A DNA stretch of 64,000 bases from Rotaria sp. Silwood1. Lineage: Eukaryota; Rotifera; Eurotatoria; Philodinida; Philodinidae. The notes beneath the pieces are model-generated. The model ran no database searches. It saw only the letters and a list, made by a program, of their open reading frames with translations, and had not been told where the DNA came from. A program made the position numbers and the translations under genes. Shown one piece after another: positions 54,298 through 64,000 of this stretch; positions within the stretch are counted from its first letter, which is position 1; each line of letters starts with the position of its first letter. The stretch covers positions 231,158-295,157 of the forward strand of contig CAJNOP010000057.1 in assembly GCA_905250075.1 (NCBI GenBank). Direction: 5' to 3'.

Positions 54298-56723
54298 TTA
54301 TTCCAGAAGAATATAATTCGAATTATGTAATTTAAAATGTGAATATCTCGATCTGAAATGAATTCATGTAAATATATATAAAGAAATAAAATAATGATTT
54401 AAACATTATTTTTCTTTTAGGATTCGAAAATGAATCTTGTTCAATCGTCTCAAATATGACTTTATCGGTGTGAAAAAGAGCATAGAAACAAGATTGTAAC
54501 TATTTTTAATGGATTCCTATGTTTATGGCTCAAAGATTACAATCGTTTTGATCGAATCGAATTATCACGAACCTTGCGCATAAGTGCTATTGAAGAATGA
54601 ACAAGGTCTCATGAAAAACAATCGATTTAGATTGATAAAAGTCAGAATCGATGAAAATATATCTGAACAATGACGATGTTCATAACAAGTGAAGCGACTG
54701 TTTACAAATTGAAAATAACAAAATACCTATGAAGATTTCGCTTGTTTGAGGCGATAGTCGAAAATAATTGAAAAATTATGACAATTATTGGAACACGATA
54801 TCTATTTTATTCATTTTGAAACCGAAACACGTGCAAACTTTCTCGCATATTTTTCTCAAGGATCCACTAATTTGACGATGAGTTGTGTGACAACACTTGC
54901 GAAAAATTGAATAAATGAACAAATGAAAAGTTAAAAATAATGTCTCCAATATTTTTTTTCTCTGAATTACTTGTTTTTTTACTCAGTCAAGAAAAAACAG
55001 AAAAAATTTACGAGTTCTTTATTCGAAGTGTTAATTTGAACAGTTTAAGCCTATTTTTTAGTTAAAAGAGGTGGATAATGCAAAAAATACTATAATTTCT
55101 ACTTCTATATTTTTGTTAATTTCACGCATACTCGAAATAAAAATAATTATGGCTATTATTTCAAATATATCGTCATTAAAACATGATCATTGCCACATAA
55201 AAATAATGAAATAATTTACAGGTGTTCGAATCTTTTTTGTTTTATTCTGCATTTACGTACGAGAGAATAAATCGAATACGTTGAAAACATTTCTATCAAC
55301 ATATTTTCGCAGACGTAATTCTCCGTTTGCCATCGGAGTAAGTCTTCTTTTAAGAACTTCATAATTTTAGAAGTATTTTGATAACGGTTAGAATGTTCTT
55401 TTATCTCTGATGTTTATCAGTTGCCTTCTATTGATTTATTTCAGCACATCAATAGAAGACACGACAAAAACGTGTATATATTTATAGAAAGAATGACAGA
55501 AAATTTTCTAGTTCTATCAAAAATATGTCACGACTTTTTCTCAAAATAATTGCATATGTCTACCGTAATTGAGAACTCAGAAAACTTATTTCGAGAAAAA
55601 TGATAAATTTAAATCTGTGGAAACTTGCGGATGAATGAACTTTCATTAGATTTGACTTATTATCTCGCATATAATCAGAATGTATGTATAATGAGCTTAT
55701 TTGATTTGTCCATGGAGAGTTTTAATTTATAACAAGTAACAGAAACAGATGTGTCACAAATATGGCTCAATCGATATCTTTCTATGAAGAAATATCGACT
55801 TTTATTATGGCAAAAATTAAATTGATTTCTTTTGCATCGAAGCAAAACAAAAAAATGCAAACATTAGACAAAACTCAATAGTAATCCAAATTGTATAAAT
55901 GATGATTCTGTTCACAGTTTATATGAATTTGGCTATCTCACTGAAGTGATACATAAATTCTAGCTCAATGAAACATCTAAAATCACACCGATCTTAAAGG
56001 CCCTTCTTTCCTCACACTCGATTTCCTACCTAAGATGGTCCATTTGGGCTGAAATTTTCAGGAATGAGTGATCCTAGTGAGATACGCTTCTGATAAAAAT
56101 TTCAGCTCTGTAAGTCGTACTAGACCGGATTTCCAGCTGATTCATAGGTCATTTTTGGCCTTCAGGAAAATCGATATAACTTCGCCGCTAGAAGGCATCT
56201 GGAGTTCGGGGTAGTTTTAAATTAAAGCCAATGTCAGTACGCAGTTTTTATCCAAACAAAATTTTGAAACTCCTGTCCATTCATTTTTTATGAGCATTTT
56301 AGTCGAATGGCCTTAAAATCAGCACAAAAAACTGTGATCCAACGGCAGCAAATTCCACTTTTCTCAGGTCAGGAATCCCATATAAAAAACTGATCGGACA
56401 AAAGTTTACTCTAATTGAGACCTTTGAAACAAAAAAAAATATTGGTTATAGCTCGAACCAGGAGGAAGGAGTTTCAATTTTATTGATTGGGAACCATGTT
56501 TTGAGAAAAATGCTAAAAATGTTTTAGAAATGGATTTTTTCATTGAAATTCAGAAAAAAATCATATTACAATTGCGTATTTTTAATACATTTCAGTGGGT
56601 TATTTTAAAGTACGTAACAGAAGAAGATAGCTAACGCCATCTGTCATGCTGGTTAATATAAAAATATTCTATTCAATGCTAATGCAAGTGATAACGCAGT
56701 TTTTCCAAAACAGAAAAACTTTA

Positions 56724-56743
56724 GCCCCCCCCCCCCCCCCCCC
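56724..56743. repeat. Poly-C run
   Basis: About 20 consecutive C. Confidence 0.9.
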
Positions 56744-57217
56744 AAAAAAGTCACTTTTCGTCAGAATGACCGAAATTGAGATAAATGCATGGTAAAATAG
56801 CCCATGGTCTGATCTTTCATAAACGACAAAAACTTTTACTCGGCACCCCCTTTTTTTCAAAAATTTTTCAAGATTTTCGTCATTCCCTATTCGAAAAATA
56901 AGCTGTTTTTACAAAAAACCGAAAATCTGTTTCGTTTTTTGTCAGTTTATGATTTATCGAACGGGCAAACAAAAATTCTCTGTCAGCATCCATTCTAGTG
57001 ACGTGCCCAGAAGGGAGATTGGGGGAATCGATCTCCCCTGGAGAAATACGAACACCTGGAAGAGGATACTGGTCGAATTATTTTCGTGTGTCTAAAACCA
57101 GTTTCTCTTCACAGTGGTTCCCTCCCCCTTCCCTCCTCCGGAAAAAATTCTTGGGTACACCACTGATCCATTCTACATATTTAAATTTTTTTGTTTGGAA
57201 GAGAGTGTGAAGACGCT

Positions 57218-57391
57218 GGGCACCAAAGAGTCCTTTTTTTTAATTAAGCTTGGTTTTTACTATATATATATATAAATATTTATATAAATTGGCGCCCATT
57301 TTTAGAGAGTTTTATTAAGTCATTGACCTTGTGATCCCTTTTTTTCCGCTTAAAATGTAAGAATTAAAAAAAAAAGGGCTCTTTGGTGCTC
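57218..57391. mobile_element. Short MITE with GGGCACCAAAGAG termini
   Basis: Terminal inverted repeats GGCACCAAAGAGTCCTTTTT (left) and AAAAAGGGCTCTTTGGTGCT (right) with about 130 bp of AT-rich filler. Target duplication not resolved. Confidence 0.8.
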
Positions 57392-58022
57392 TGCATACTG
57401 ACATGCTCTTTCAAACAAAAAAGAATTAAATAAATAGAATGAGCCTGAACAGAGAAATTTTGTTTGCCAAATGTACTATTGTTGACACTTGTTTCATTAA
57501 TATCTCCCTTAAAACTCATGATTTCAAGCTGAAAATTTTATCATAGCTTTCCCACTTCGGCCCCAACATATCCTCCAATTTTCAGGCCATTTGGACGTTT
57601 GTTGACTGACATCGATTTTTGAGGGTGGGGCCTTAAAAAGCCACGAAAATTTTTCCGAAAACATGATAGAAGGGTCGAAGTTTCTTGTGATAAGTCCGTG
57701 AAACTTTGGTCGTTTTGCGAAAAGCTATATATATTCTGAAAGAGGAAGCTTCGGTGCATCTTCCTATGATAAAAACTCAACTTCGATATTTTTTCGAAAA
57801 ATTGGATTTTCTAAGGGATGCTTCCTTAATAGAAAGAAGTTCTATACCTACATTCACGTGGTTAATGCTTTGGATTTCAAGGTATATAAATTAAAAAAAT
57901 ACAAGTTTTGTTTTTCGTTGTGAAATACTCATAAATTCTATCTATGGCTTTACAACAGTTCTATCATAACGATGAAGTAGCTAATATGAAATCTTCAAAT
58001 TGCTTTCCATCTTTTCAATGTT

Positions 58023-58081
58023 AGGGTGTGGGTGTGTGGGTGTCGGTGTGAACTGAAAAAATGGCACCCACATCCACATCC
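58023..58081. repeat. Head-to-head telomere-like tract 5
   Basis: AGGGTGTGGGTGTGTGGGTG (58023-58050 region) faces CACCCACATCCACATCC (58065-58081) across about 14 nt. Confidence 0.85.
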
Positions 58082-60098
58082 TGGATTCGATGTGTTGAAT
58101 CGTATAGAGAATGATTCTTAATTTCAAAATCTCTTTTCATTTTTACTCATTAAAAGAAAAGAAATTTCGAGGAGACTATGAAAACACAAAACCAAGAACA
58201 AAACTGACAGCAGTTGATGATTTTTTACGCTTATGCTTTGTTAAGAGAAAAACTTTTCATATTCAATGATCAACTTATGTTTTTTTTATCATTGTCGAAG
58301 ACATATCATCGATGAATCAGTTTTTTGTGAGGAAATGTTTTCTTCGAAGAATATTATAGCGATATTAGGAATGTTAAGTTCAGCTAGCAAAGTTCTAATG
58401 GGTGTATCAGGACGCGATAAAATTATGGAATGTAGTGAAGATTGAATCTATGAAAATCATCAACTGAGTTCGATTGATCAATGATTTTGAGAGTAGAAAC
58501 GTGAGAAAGAAAGATTTTGTTTTTGTCTTAAAAGTATGAATATGCGCGAGTGAATTTTCTATTTTTCTTGTTGACGTAGACTAAGGTTCATATAACCGAT
58601 CCACGTAATTAAGATGAAGATTAGAAAGTACTAATTGAAGATCTACAAATACTCGACACTCATTACATTTAGTCTTTTCTTCGAAGAAAAAAAAGACCAC
58701 GATCATCTGAAAGTCTTCATCAAACTGTTTGATATTAAGTTGGCCAGACAGGTAGTAACATCATTTCAAAGATATGAACAATATTTGTTGCTTACTACAG
58801 TTTAAATAAAATTGTGAAAAACAACCATAATTATTTGAACCGTGAGCAAAGTTTTCTTCGGATTAGTCAGACGAAAGGTTTGATTTAAAATCGCATAGAA
58901 ACTATTCTTCCCTAAATTCTTTTCTATTATGAACAAATGAATCAATGTTAATTCGTCTTCAATCAGTCTATCCTCTTAGGTTTTCTCGAATTTATTTTGG
59001 TAATTATTATATTTTATTTGAACTCTTTGTAAAACATATTTTTCTAACGGTCGGCATACTTCTTTGAGAGATAACGAAGAGTCTTTTCCATAGGCACTAA
59101 TCAATTTTAGTATTTGCTTCAGTTCTACATCGATACTGACGAACAGAGAAGATATTATTAAATCAAGTAGTAATTCACTTTACTTGACAGTTGATATTAA
59201 CAAAAAAAAATTACTGTCAATCGATTCCTTTCTTTATACTATATATTAAGAAATTACTCACTATTTTATGTCAAGTCTAAGTTTTTCTACTTACAACTTC
59301 ATACGCTTAAACTTCAATTTAAATGATTGTGTTCGATGAATATCATTTAATTTCGAGTTTTTCTCTACTCCAATACGAACTCAGCATCGTATTATCCATG
59401 GCGATCAAACAGCGAACAGGAGATTCTCTCGGAAATAGTAGATTGGACAACGCGATGATAATGCTGTACGCGAATAAAGAAAAATTAAAATTTCTACAGT
59501 GTTTTCCTGACATAATAATCTAAATTAAATTTTATGTCAATTAAGTGTTAGATAGCACATCTTAAACTCTATATCAAATATGAAATGATTCGTTTACTTT
59601 TACTATTAATAAATAAAGTTATAGCTGCTCGTGCTTTTTCGACAATAGTAAAACTTCGTAATCATTGTGAACTTAATTTTAAGTTAAAATAAATCGTTCA
59701 TTCCTACAACAGAAGATGAGGGACTAGAATAGATTTATCTACTTCTACATATAAATTTCTTACTCGACATTGGATGAAATCTTTGTTTTTTTTTACCCGT
59801 AAGTGAGACTTGCTATGAGAAAGCACGAGTTGTACAAATAAAAGAAGCAAGAAAATCAAACAACAATTATGCTTGATTTCTTGTCAAAGAAAAAGAAAAA
59901 AAAGAAAAACGCAAAAAAATTGCTCCTCTCGAGTACAACAGACACTAAAATGGTGGCCTTTTGTAAGTAAAATTTTTCTTCAACTAACTCATTAAAATTG
60001 AAATTGTCAAGTAAGGATTTCAGCTCAATCGAAGTATCACGTAATGAAGATAGAACTCATTGGATGGTCTGAAAATTTTGGACAATGATGATATTTTT
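58082..60098. other. Gene-free AT-rich stretch
   Basis: No exon, repeat or RNA gene recognised. The open frame at 59323-59523 has no recognisable domain. Confidence 0.5.
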
Positions 60099-60163
60099 AT
60101 GTGTAAGCGTGGATGCGGCTATAATTGTTAGACTATTCATGCTCGCACTCACACCTCACACTC
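60099..60163. repeat. Head-to-head telomere-like tract 6 (degraded)
   Basis: ATGTGTAAGCGTGGATGCGG faces GCTCGCACTCACACCTCACA across about 20 nt. More diverged than the other tracts. Confidence 0.6.
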
Positions 60164-60319
60164 GTATCTTCCATTTTTCATCGTTTAAACGTGTACAAAT
60201 TTCATAATAAGATAAAAATCCTTGTTCATTTGCATATAAACAAGTATTACGCTTTATTTAAAAAATATATCTTATTTAGATTTTCAATAACAGAACAAAA
60301 GAATAAAAATAAAATTTAT

Positions 60320-60540
60320 CTAGTTGAATCTAGCCCAACAGCTAATGATCCAATTGAATTATCATATGAATTAGCTAAACGAAATGTTTGATCATAAAGT
60401 GGTAAACCAAGAAGAATTTTTGATGGCGAACAACTGCCATTTATCCAGTATTTAGCAGATCAATCTTGTGTTAATTGTTTATTTAATTCATCATCATTTT
60501 TACGACTATATAATGGAGCATGAATACCTGTTTTAGATTT
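60320..60540 (-). pseudogene. GH18 chitinase-like exon relic
   Basis: One minus-strand frame from a possible acceptor (TTCATAG) at 60541 reads KSKTGIHAPLYSRKNDDELN, then QLTQD, a TGA stop, and SAKYWINGSCSPSKILLGLP, LYDQTFRLANSYDNSIGSLA. The segment matches the chitinase/chitinase-like region where the consensus is YW..NG.P..KI.LG.P.YG.TF.L....N..G.P. A stop replaces the residue before SAKYW, and no other exon of the catalytic domain (including the DxxDxDxE motif) is visible nearby. Best read as a dead fragment. The plus-strand open frame over it is a shadow. Confidence 0.7.
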
Positions 60541-60656
60541 CTATGAACTTTAAAAGAGAAGAAAAAGATTGTTAGCGCAGCCCTATGGGCTAAAATATGG
60601 AACTCACATATGCCCTCGAATTTCATTAAATTAATATAAAATACGTTAAGTCAATG

Positions 60657-60744
60657 GTATGGGTGTGGCTGTGGCTGTGGCTGTGGGTGGGTGTGGCTAT
60701 GGGTGGGGTGTGGTGTGGGTATGAGTGGGATGTGGGTTTGTGAG
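60657..60744. repeat. Head-to-head telomere-like tract 7, left part (G-rich)
   Basis: GGTGTGGCTGTGGCTGTGGC and GTGGGTGGGTGTGG units. The tract is split by the hAT-type element at 60745-62621; it resumes at 62622. Confidence 0.85.
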
Positions 60745-61149
60745 TAGAGGTGTTAGCCGATCATTTGATCGGCGGCGGCGGCGGAAAATTTTTAAGGCAT
60801 CAGCGGCGGCGACGAGGAGCTCTCGCCGAAGAGGTCATTTTCGGCGGCGGCGGCGACGACAAAATTTTTCCTATGTTATTTCACAGGGTCTTTCGTAGAT
60901 CCCTACCGTTAAGACAAACATTAGGCGTTCCGTTCTTATAGAATTATAACGCTGTTTTCTTCTTAGCACGCTCATGTCTTTTTATGGAAAAATTTTTCCA
61001 CTAGATGTAACTTTATTTTCATTAATTCAAAAAATTCACATTGTCCCATCATAAAATAACTTCAAACCACACTACAAGAACTCATGATATAAGCCAAAAT
61101 GGCAATAATGTGACTATCCATCTAAAATAAAAATTAAATTCACACATGA

Positions 61150-61930
61150 TAGCTTATGGCTAGCACTTTATCTTTACTTTACCAAATAAAGTAAAGTATT
61201 AGAACTTTACTTTACCCGATCAAGTAAAGTTAAATACAGGGTGGCCCAAAAGTCATGTTACCCAAAAAAAATTGAATATCTCCATTAGGGCTTGAGCAAA
61301 TGAGCTGATTTTTTTATCAATGTAGAGGCATGTTCAAGCTTTATATCCATAAAGACATGCCTAAAGAGATCTTTTGTCAAGTACATTGTTTTTTTCTCTT
61401 ATCTTGAAAAAAGTAAAATTTTTTTGTTGAGATCACTGGTGATACTTAACGAACGGTCTATCTAGGCTTGTCTTTATGGATATAAACCTTGAACATACCT
61501 CTATCATTGACAAAAAAATCAGCTCATTTGCTCAAGCCCTAATGGAGATATTCAATTTTTTTTGGGTAACATGACTTTTGGGCCACCCTGTACTTTACTT
61601 TATCCGTTAAAATAAAGTTAAATACGTTACCCAAAAAGTAAAGTAAAGTGAAGTGAAAAAAAATGAAGTTGTATGTTTTAAATTTTTTGGCAATTTCTTA
61701 GTTCAGGATCGTGTAGAAATAATCTTAGAACGTATCAAAGTTTTTTCAATATCGTTTCGTCTTAAAATTAGTGTGAAAAATAATAAGTAAAGCCGAAACA
61801 TATCGATTTTTTATGGATACATAAAAAATATTGTTTGGTTAACTTTATCTCACTTTATTTTCCACATTCGAACTATAGTATTTTACTTTACTCTACTTTA
61901 CTTTACTTTACTTTTTCAAAGTAAAATAAA
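61150..61930. repeat. Degenerate CTTTA repeats inside the hAT element
   Basis: TTTACTTTA units at about 61170-61235, 61593-61650 and 61880-61930 (both orientations) surround the nested MITE. Confidence 0.75.
61237..61590. mobile_element. Mariner-type fold-back MITE nested in hAT element
   Basis: 354-bp palindromic element with termini CAGGGTGGCCCAAAAGTCAT and its complement, flanked by TA at 61235-61236 and 61591-61592. Inner arms (GAATATCTCCATTAGGGCTT and complement) are well conserved, indicating a young insertion. Termini and TA target fit Tc1/mariner. Confidence 0.95.
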
Positions 61931-62621
61931 GATAATGTGCCATCCCTATGCTAGCTCGAATTAGATCATAAGTGAAACTAACATTGAAATTAGAATTTGA
62001 ATCCAAATTCAAATCGATACTTTTCTGTGAGTGGAGAAAAAGAGCAAGATTTGTTTTCATTGATTTTTTGAATGCAAATTAAAACTAAATATTTTTCTTT
62101 TTTCTAAACTGGTAGGAGAGTGTCGATTGGAATTCGAATTCGAATCGCAATGTCAGTTACATTTATATTCGAACTCAAACTAGACAGTTAGTCGAAACTG
62201 CATACTGAATAAGTCAAAAATCGCGAAACGAAGAAAATAATAGCGATGCATCTATTGTGCATGAAGGAATAATGCAAATGAAAACCTAATAAATATGGTA
62301 GCGTCACAAAATCACAAGGAGACATATTTTCTTATCAGCTCGGTTTTCAGACCATATGTCATTCAAGAAAAAATACACTAATTCCTGTTTTTTAAAAGTT
62401 CTGTTGGTTTAAGCAATCTCTGATTGTCACATAGATCAAACTTGAGATATTACTGATTATTATCAACAAGTGATAATCTAGAAAAGAGGAAGCTTGAACT
62501 GTGACCCTTCACTCGAACGGCGGCGGCGGCGGAAAAGTTCCCGCCGAGACGTTCTATTCGGCGGCGGCGGATGAAAATTTTACCGGCGGCGGCGGCGAAA
62601 AATCGGCGGCTAACACCTCTA

Positions 62622-62730
62622 TTTGTGAGTGAGTATGGGTGTGAGTATGGGTGTATTTTATTTTTCTTCGTTCACACCCCCAACCTACACCCACAGCTAT
62701 ACCCACCCATACCCACACCCACAAGTCGAG
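62622..62730. repeat. Head-to-head telomere-like tract 7, right part
   Basis: After the target duplication a short G-rich part (GAGTATGGGTGTGAGTATGG) continues, then a spacer of about 16 nt and the C-rich arm TTCACACCCCCAACCTACAC to CCCACACCCACA. Confidence 0.85.
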
Positions 62731-62967
62731 TAGTGTCACATATCCAAGATTTTGGAGATGCCACCACATCTCCCGTGGGAGATGCCGCGTCTCCAGCGGG
62801 AGACGCGACACCCACACTCGAGAGATGTGGTCATTCACCACTGGAGATGTAAGATCTCCTTTAGAGATGCGCATCCCCCACACCCACATCCGCATCTCTC
62901 GCGCGAGATGCGGCATCTCCCGCGGGAGACGTGGTAGCATCTCCAAAATCTTGGATATGTGGCACTG
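62731..62967. mobile_element. Palindromic element built of GAGATG/CATCTC hairpins
   Basis: Termini AGTGTCACATATCCAAGATT and its near complement at 62948-62967 enclose a series of small hairpins such as CATCTCCCGTGGGAGATG, GCGTCTCCAGCGGGAGACGC, CATCTCTCGCGCGAGATG and CATCTCCCGCGGGAGACG. CCCACA-type stretches lie between them. Open frames over it are by-products. Confidence 0.85.
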
Positions 62968-63812
62968 CTGTAGAAATAATATGAAAAGTATTTATATATA
63001 CATATTACTAACTATTGTTACGATTAGTTTAGGGAAATTTTGCGCATAATTTCGAAATGGATTTCATCCTTAGGTCGTTTTAGCAGTAAAACTACATTCT
63101 GTCACTTTTTTTTGAATTGTTTTCCTCTTACCCAAGGTGTCCTACAATGAGTATTTCGACGCGTTGATTTAAGCTGTCGAGGGACAAACATAGTTCTAGA
63201 TAGGTTGTTCGAAGTGCCATTTTTCGATGGATCAAGGGCTTGGAGTTGGGTTGCTCACATCCGTCTCTCAAGCTGCTATTCGATGAATCTTTTGAGCTTC
63301 CAATTTGAGCTTGTCGATAGGCCGATAGAACTCAAAAGTGTTCATCCATCAACGATCCTCGACCTATCAGAAAATAAATGGTACTCGGCTGAGTCGATCT
63401 GGAAGTTCGATGTCATCGACGCATCTCTCTTTCATGAATTTCGATGGGACAAATCAACATAGGTTCGAGCGAGCAGTATTCACAGCACTTGAAGTTATAT
63501 AAAATTTTCGAAAAAAGATTTGTCTCATACACCCATTTTTTCGAACCGTCACGACCTATCAGGTATTTTTGCAGAAGAGATGATCGAACATATGTACTTA
63601 CAATTAAAGATGCTCGAATAGATCGGATGAGCTAAGCATGACGTTCAAGTCTTTGATAAAGTTACGCATTGTTAGGAAATATATATAGATTCAACATTTT
63701 TTTAAATATTTTTTGAATATCTTTTTAACTAATTTTTTTCAAAAAAATGATGAAGTATCCTGTTTCTATTATCGATGATTGATATAGTTACACATAAAAA
63801 TAAATTTCAAAT
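62968..63812. other. Gene-free stretch near right edge
   Basis: Open frames at 63205-63462 and 63444-63635 show no recognisable domain and overlap; I do not call a gene. Confidence 0.45.
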
Positions 63813-64000
63813 TGGATGTGGGTGTGGACCTTCTAACCGATGTCACCTACTCACACTCACACTCACACCGACACCCATATCCACACCCACACCCACAGCC
63901 ACACCCCACAGCCACAGTCACACCCACAGCCACACTCCACCCACACCCACACCCACACCCACACCCACACCCTACACCCACACACCCCACACTCACACCC
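63813..64000. repeat. Head-to-head telomere-like tract 8 (runs off the window)
   Basis: Short G-rich arm TGGATGTGGGTGTGG (63813-63828), spacer, then a C-rich arm from 63849 to the window end, with near-perfect CCCACA units at 63942-63970. The C-rich strand faces right, so this is not a chromosome end pointing rightwards. Confidence 0.9.

Larger units (their letters stand above)
54298..58022. other. Gene-free stretch
   Basis: AT-rich to about 55970, then moderately GC-richer sequence of possible transposon origin, with a poly-C run at about 56724-56743 and a small MITE at 57218-57391. Open frames at 55675, 56669, 56998, 57541 and 57706 lack support. Confidence 0.55.
60745..62621. mobile_element. 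Non-autonomous hAT-type element with CGG-rich ends
   Basis: Exact terminal inverted repeats TAGAGGTGTTAGCCG and CGGCTAACACCTCTA are flanked by the identical 8-bp TTTGTGAG (60737-60744 and 62622-62629). Length 1877 bp. Subterminal regions are rich in CGG runs on both ends (60768-60858, 62517-62608). No transposase open frame. Termini starting TAGAG with 8-bp duplications fit hAT; the assignment is by known family properties. Confidence 0.95.

Noticed and set aside
62554..63049. Several overlapping open frames on both strands
   Set aside because: They cover CGG-rich hAT ends, telomere-like repeats and the GAGATG palindrome; no protein features.
63205..63635. Two overlapping 63-85 aa frames that look moderately protein-like
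   Set aside because: No recognisable motif, no splice continuation and no conserved neighbour; left as unsupported.
63813..64000. A true chromosome-end telomere at the right edge of the window
   Set aside because: A right-hand telomere would show TGTGGG on the plus strand running to the end. Here the plus strand is C-rich, and a short G-rich arm precedes it, as in the internal tracts.

Overview
This is an AT-rich, intron-dense animal genomic window carrying one 100-N assembly gap (43974-44073). Coding exons are separated mostly by 50-65 nt GT-AG introns, with a few introns of 0.5-2.9 kb that hold transposon-derived palindromes. From about 47.7 kb on there are repeated tracts of a TGTGGG-like unit and its complement CCCACA. 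I recall TGTGGG as the telomeric repeat of bdelloid rotifers. Together with the short introns and a B-box/coiled-coil protein of a kind I associate with bdelloids, this makes a bdelloid rotifer (Rotaria or Adineta-like) my best guess. That is inference, not proof.

Region 1 to 47 kb is mostly ordinary genes, whose exons I chained by splice sites and reading-frame phase. Plus strand: dihydropyrimidine dehydrogenase (1095-6033, 22 exons), prefoldin subunit 1 (8260-8873), adenosine kinase (8952-14053, starting only 78 nt after prefoldin), a SPOP-like MATH-BTB protein (14390-18155), a beta-TrCP/Slimb F-box WD40 protein (20127-23671) and a rhodopsin-type GPCR (26947-31107). Minus strand: a complete KAR5/GEX1/Brambleberry-type nuclear-fusion protein (34143-35556) and coatomer beta-prime COPB2 (36156-40944). 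The SPOP-like and beta-TrCP proteins are both substrate receptors of cullin-RING ubiquitin ligases. A truncated Roquin-like RING gene (about 44666-45284) and decayed coding remnants (45900-47540) follow.

Region 47.7 to 64 kb is gene-poor and repeat-rich. It holds an orphan ORF (47996-48571), a B-box/coiled-coil/double-PLAT protein (51357-54297, minus), a chitinase-like relic (about 60320-60540, minus) and at least eight head-to-head telomere-like tracts of the form G-rich arm, short spacer, C-rich arm. The spacers differ in sequence. One tract starts exactly where one arm of a known palindromic element is broken off (47751/47752), and another is interrupted by an 1877-bp hAT-type element with an 8-bp target duplication and a mariner-type MITE nested inside it.

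Mobile-element content is high throughout: fold-back MITEs at 6517-6825, 10270-10746, 29284-30242, 33220-33774, 57218-57391 and 62731-62967; hAT-type elements at 43507-43755 (poly-G filled) and 60745-62621; and a mariner-type MITE at 61237-61590.

The most interesting observations are the intact karyogamy gene in what looks like a member of a supposedly asexual lineage, the inverted telomere-like tracts, and the junction suggesting that a broken end was capped with telomere-like repeats.
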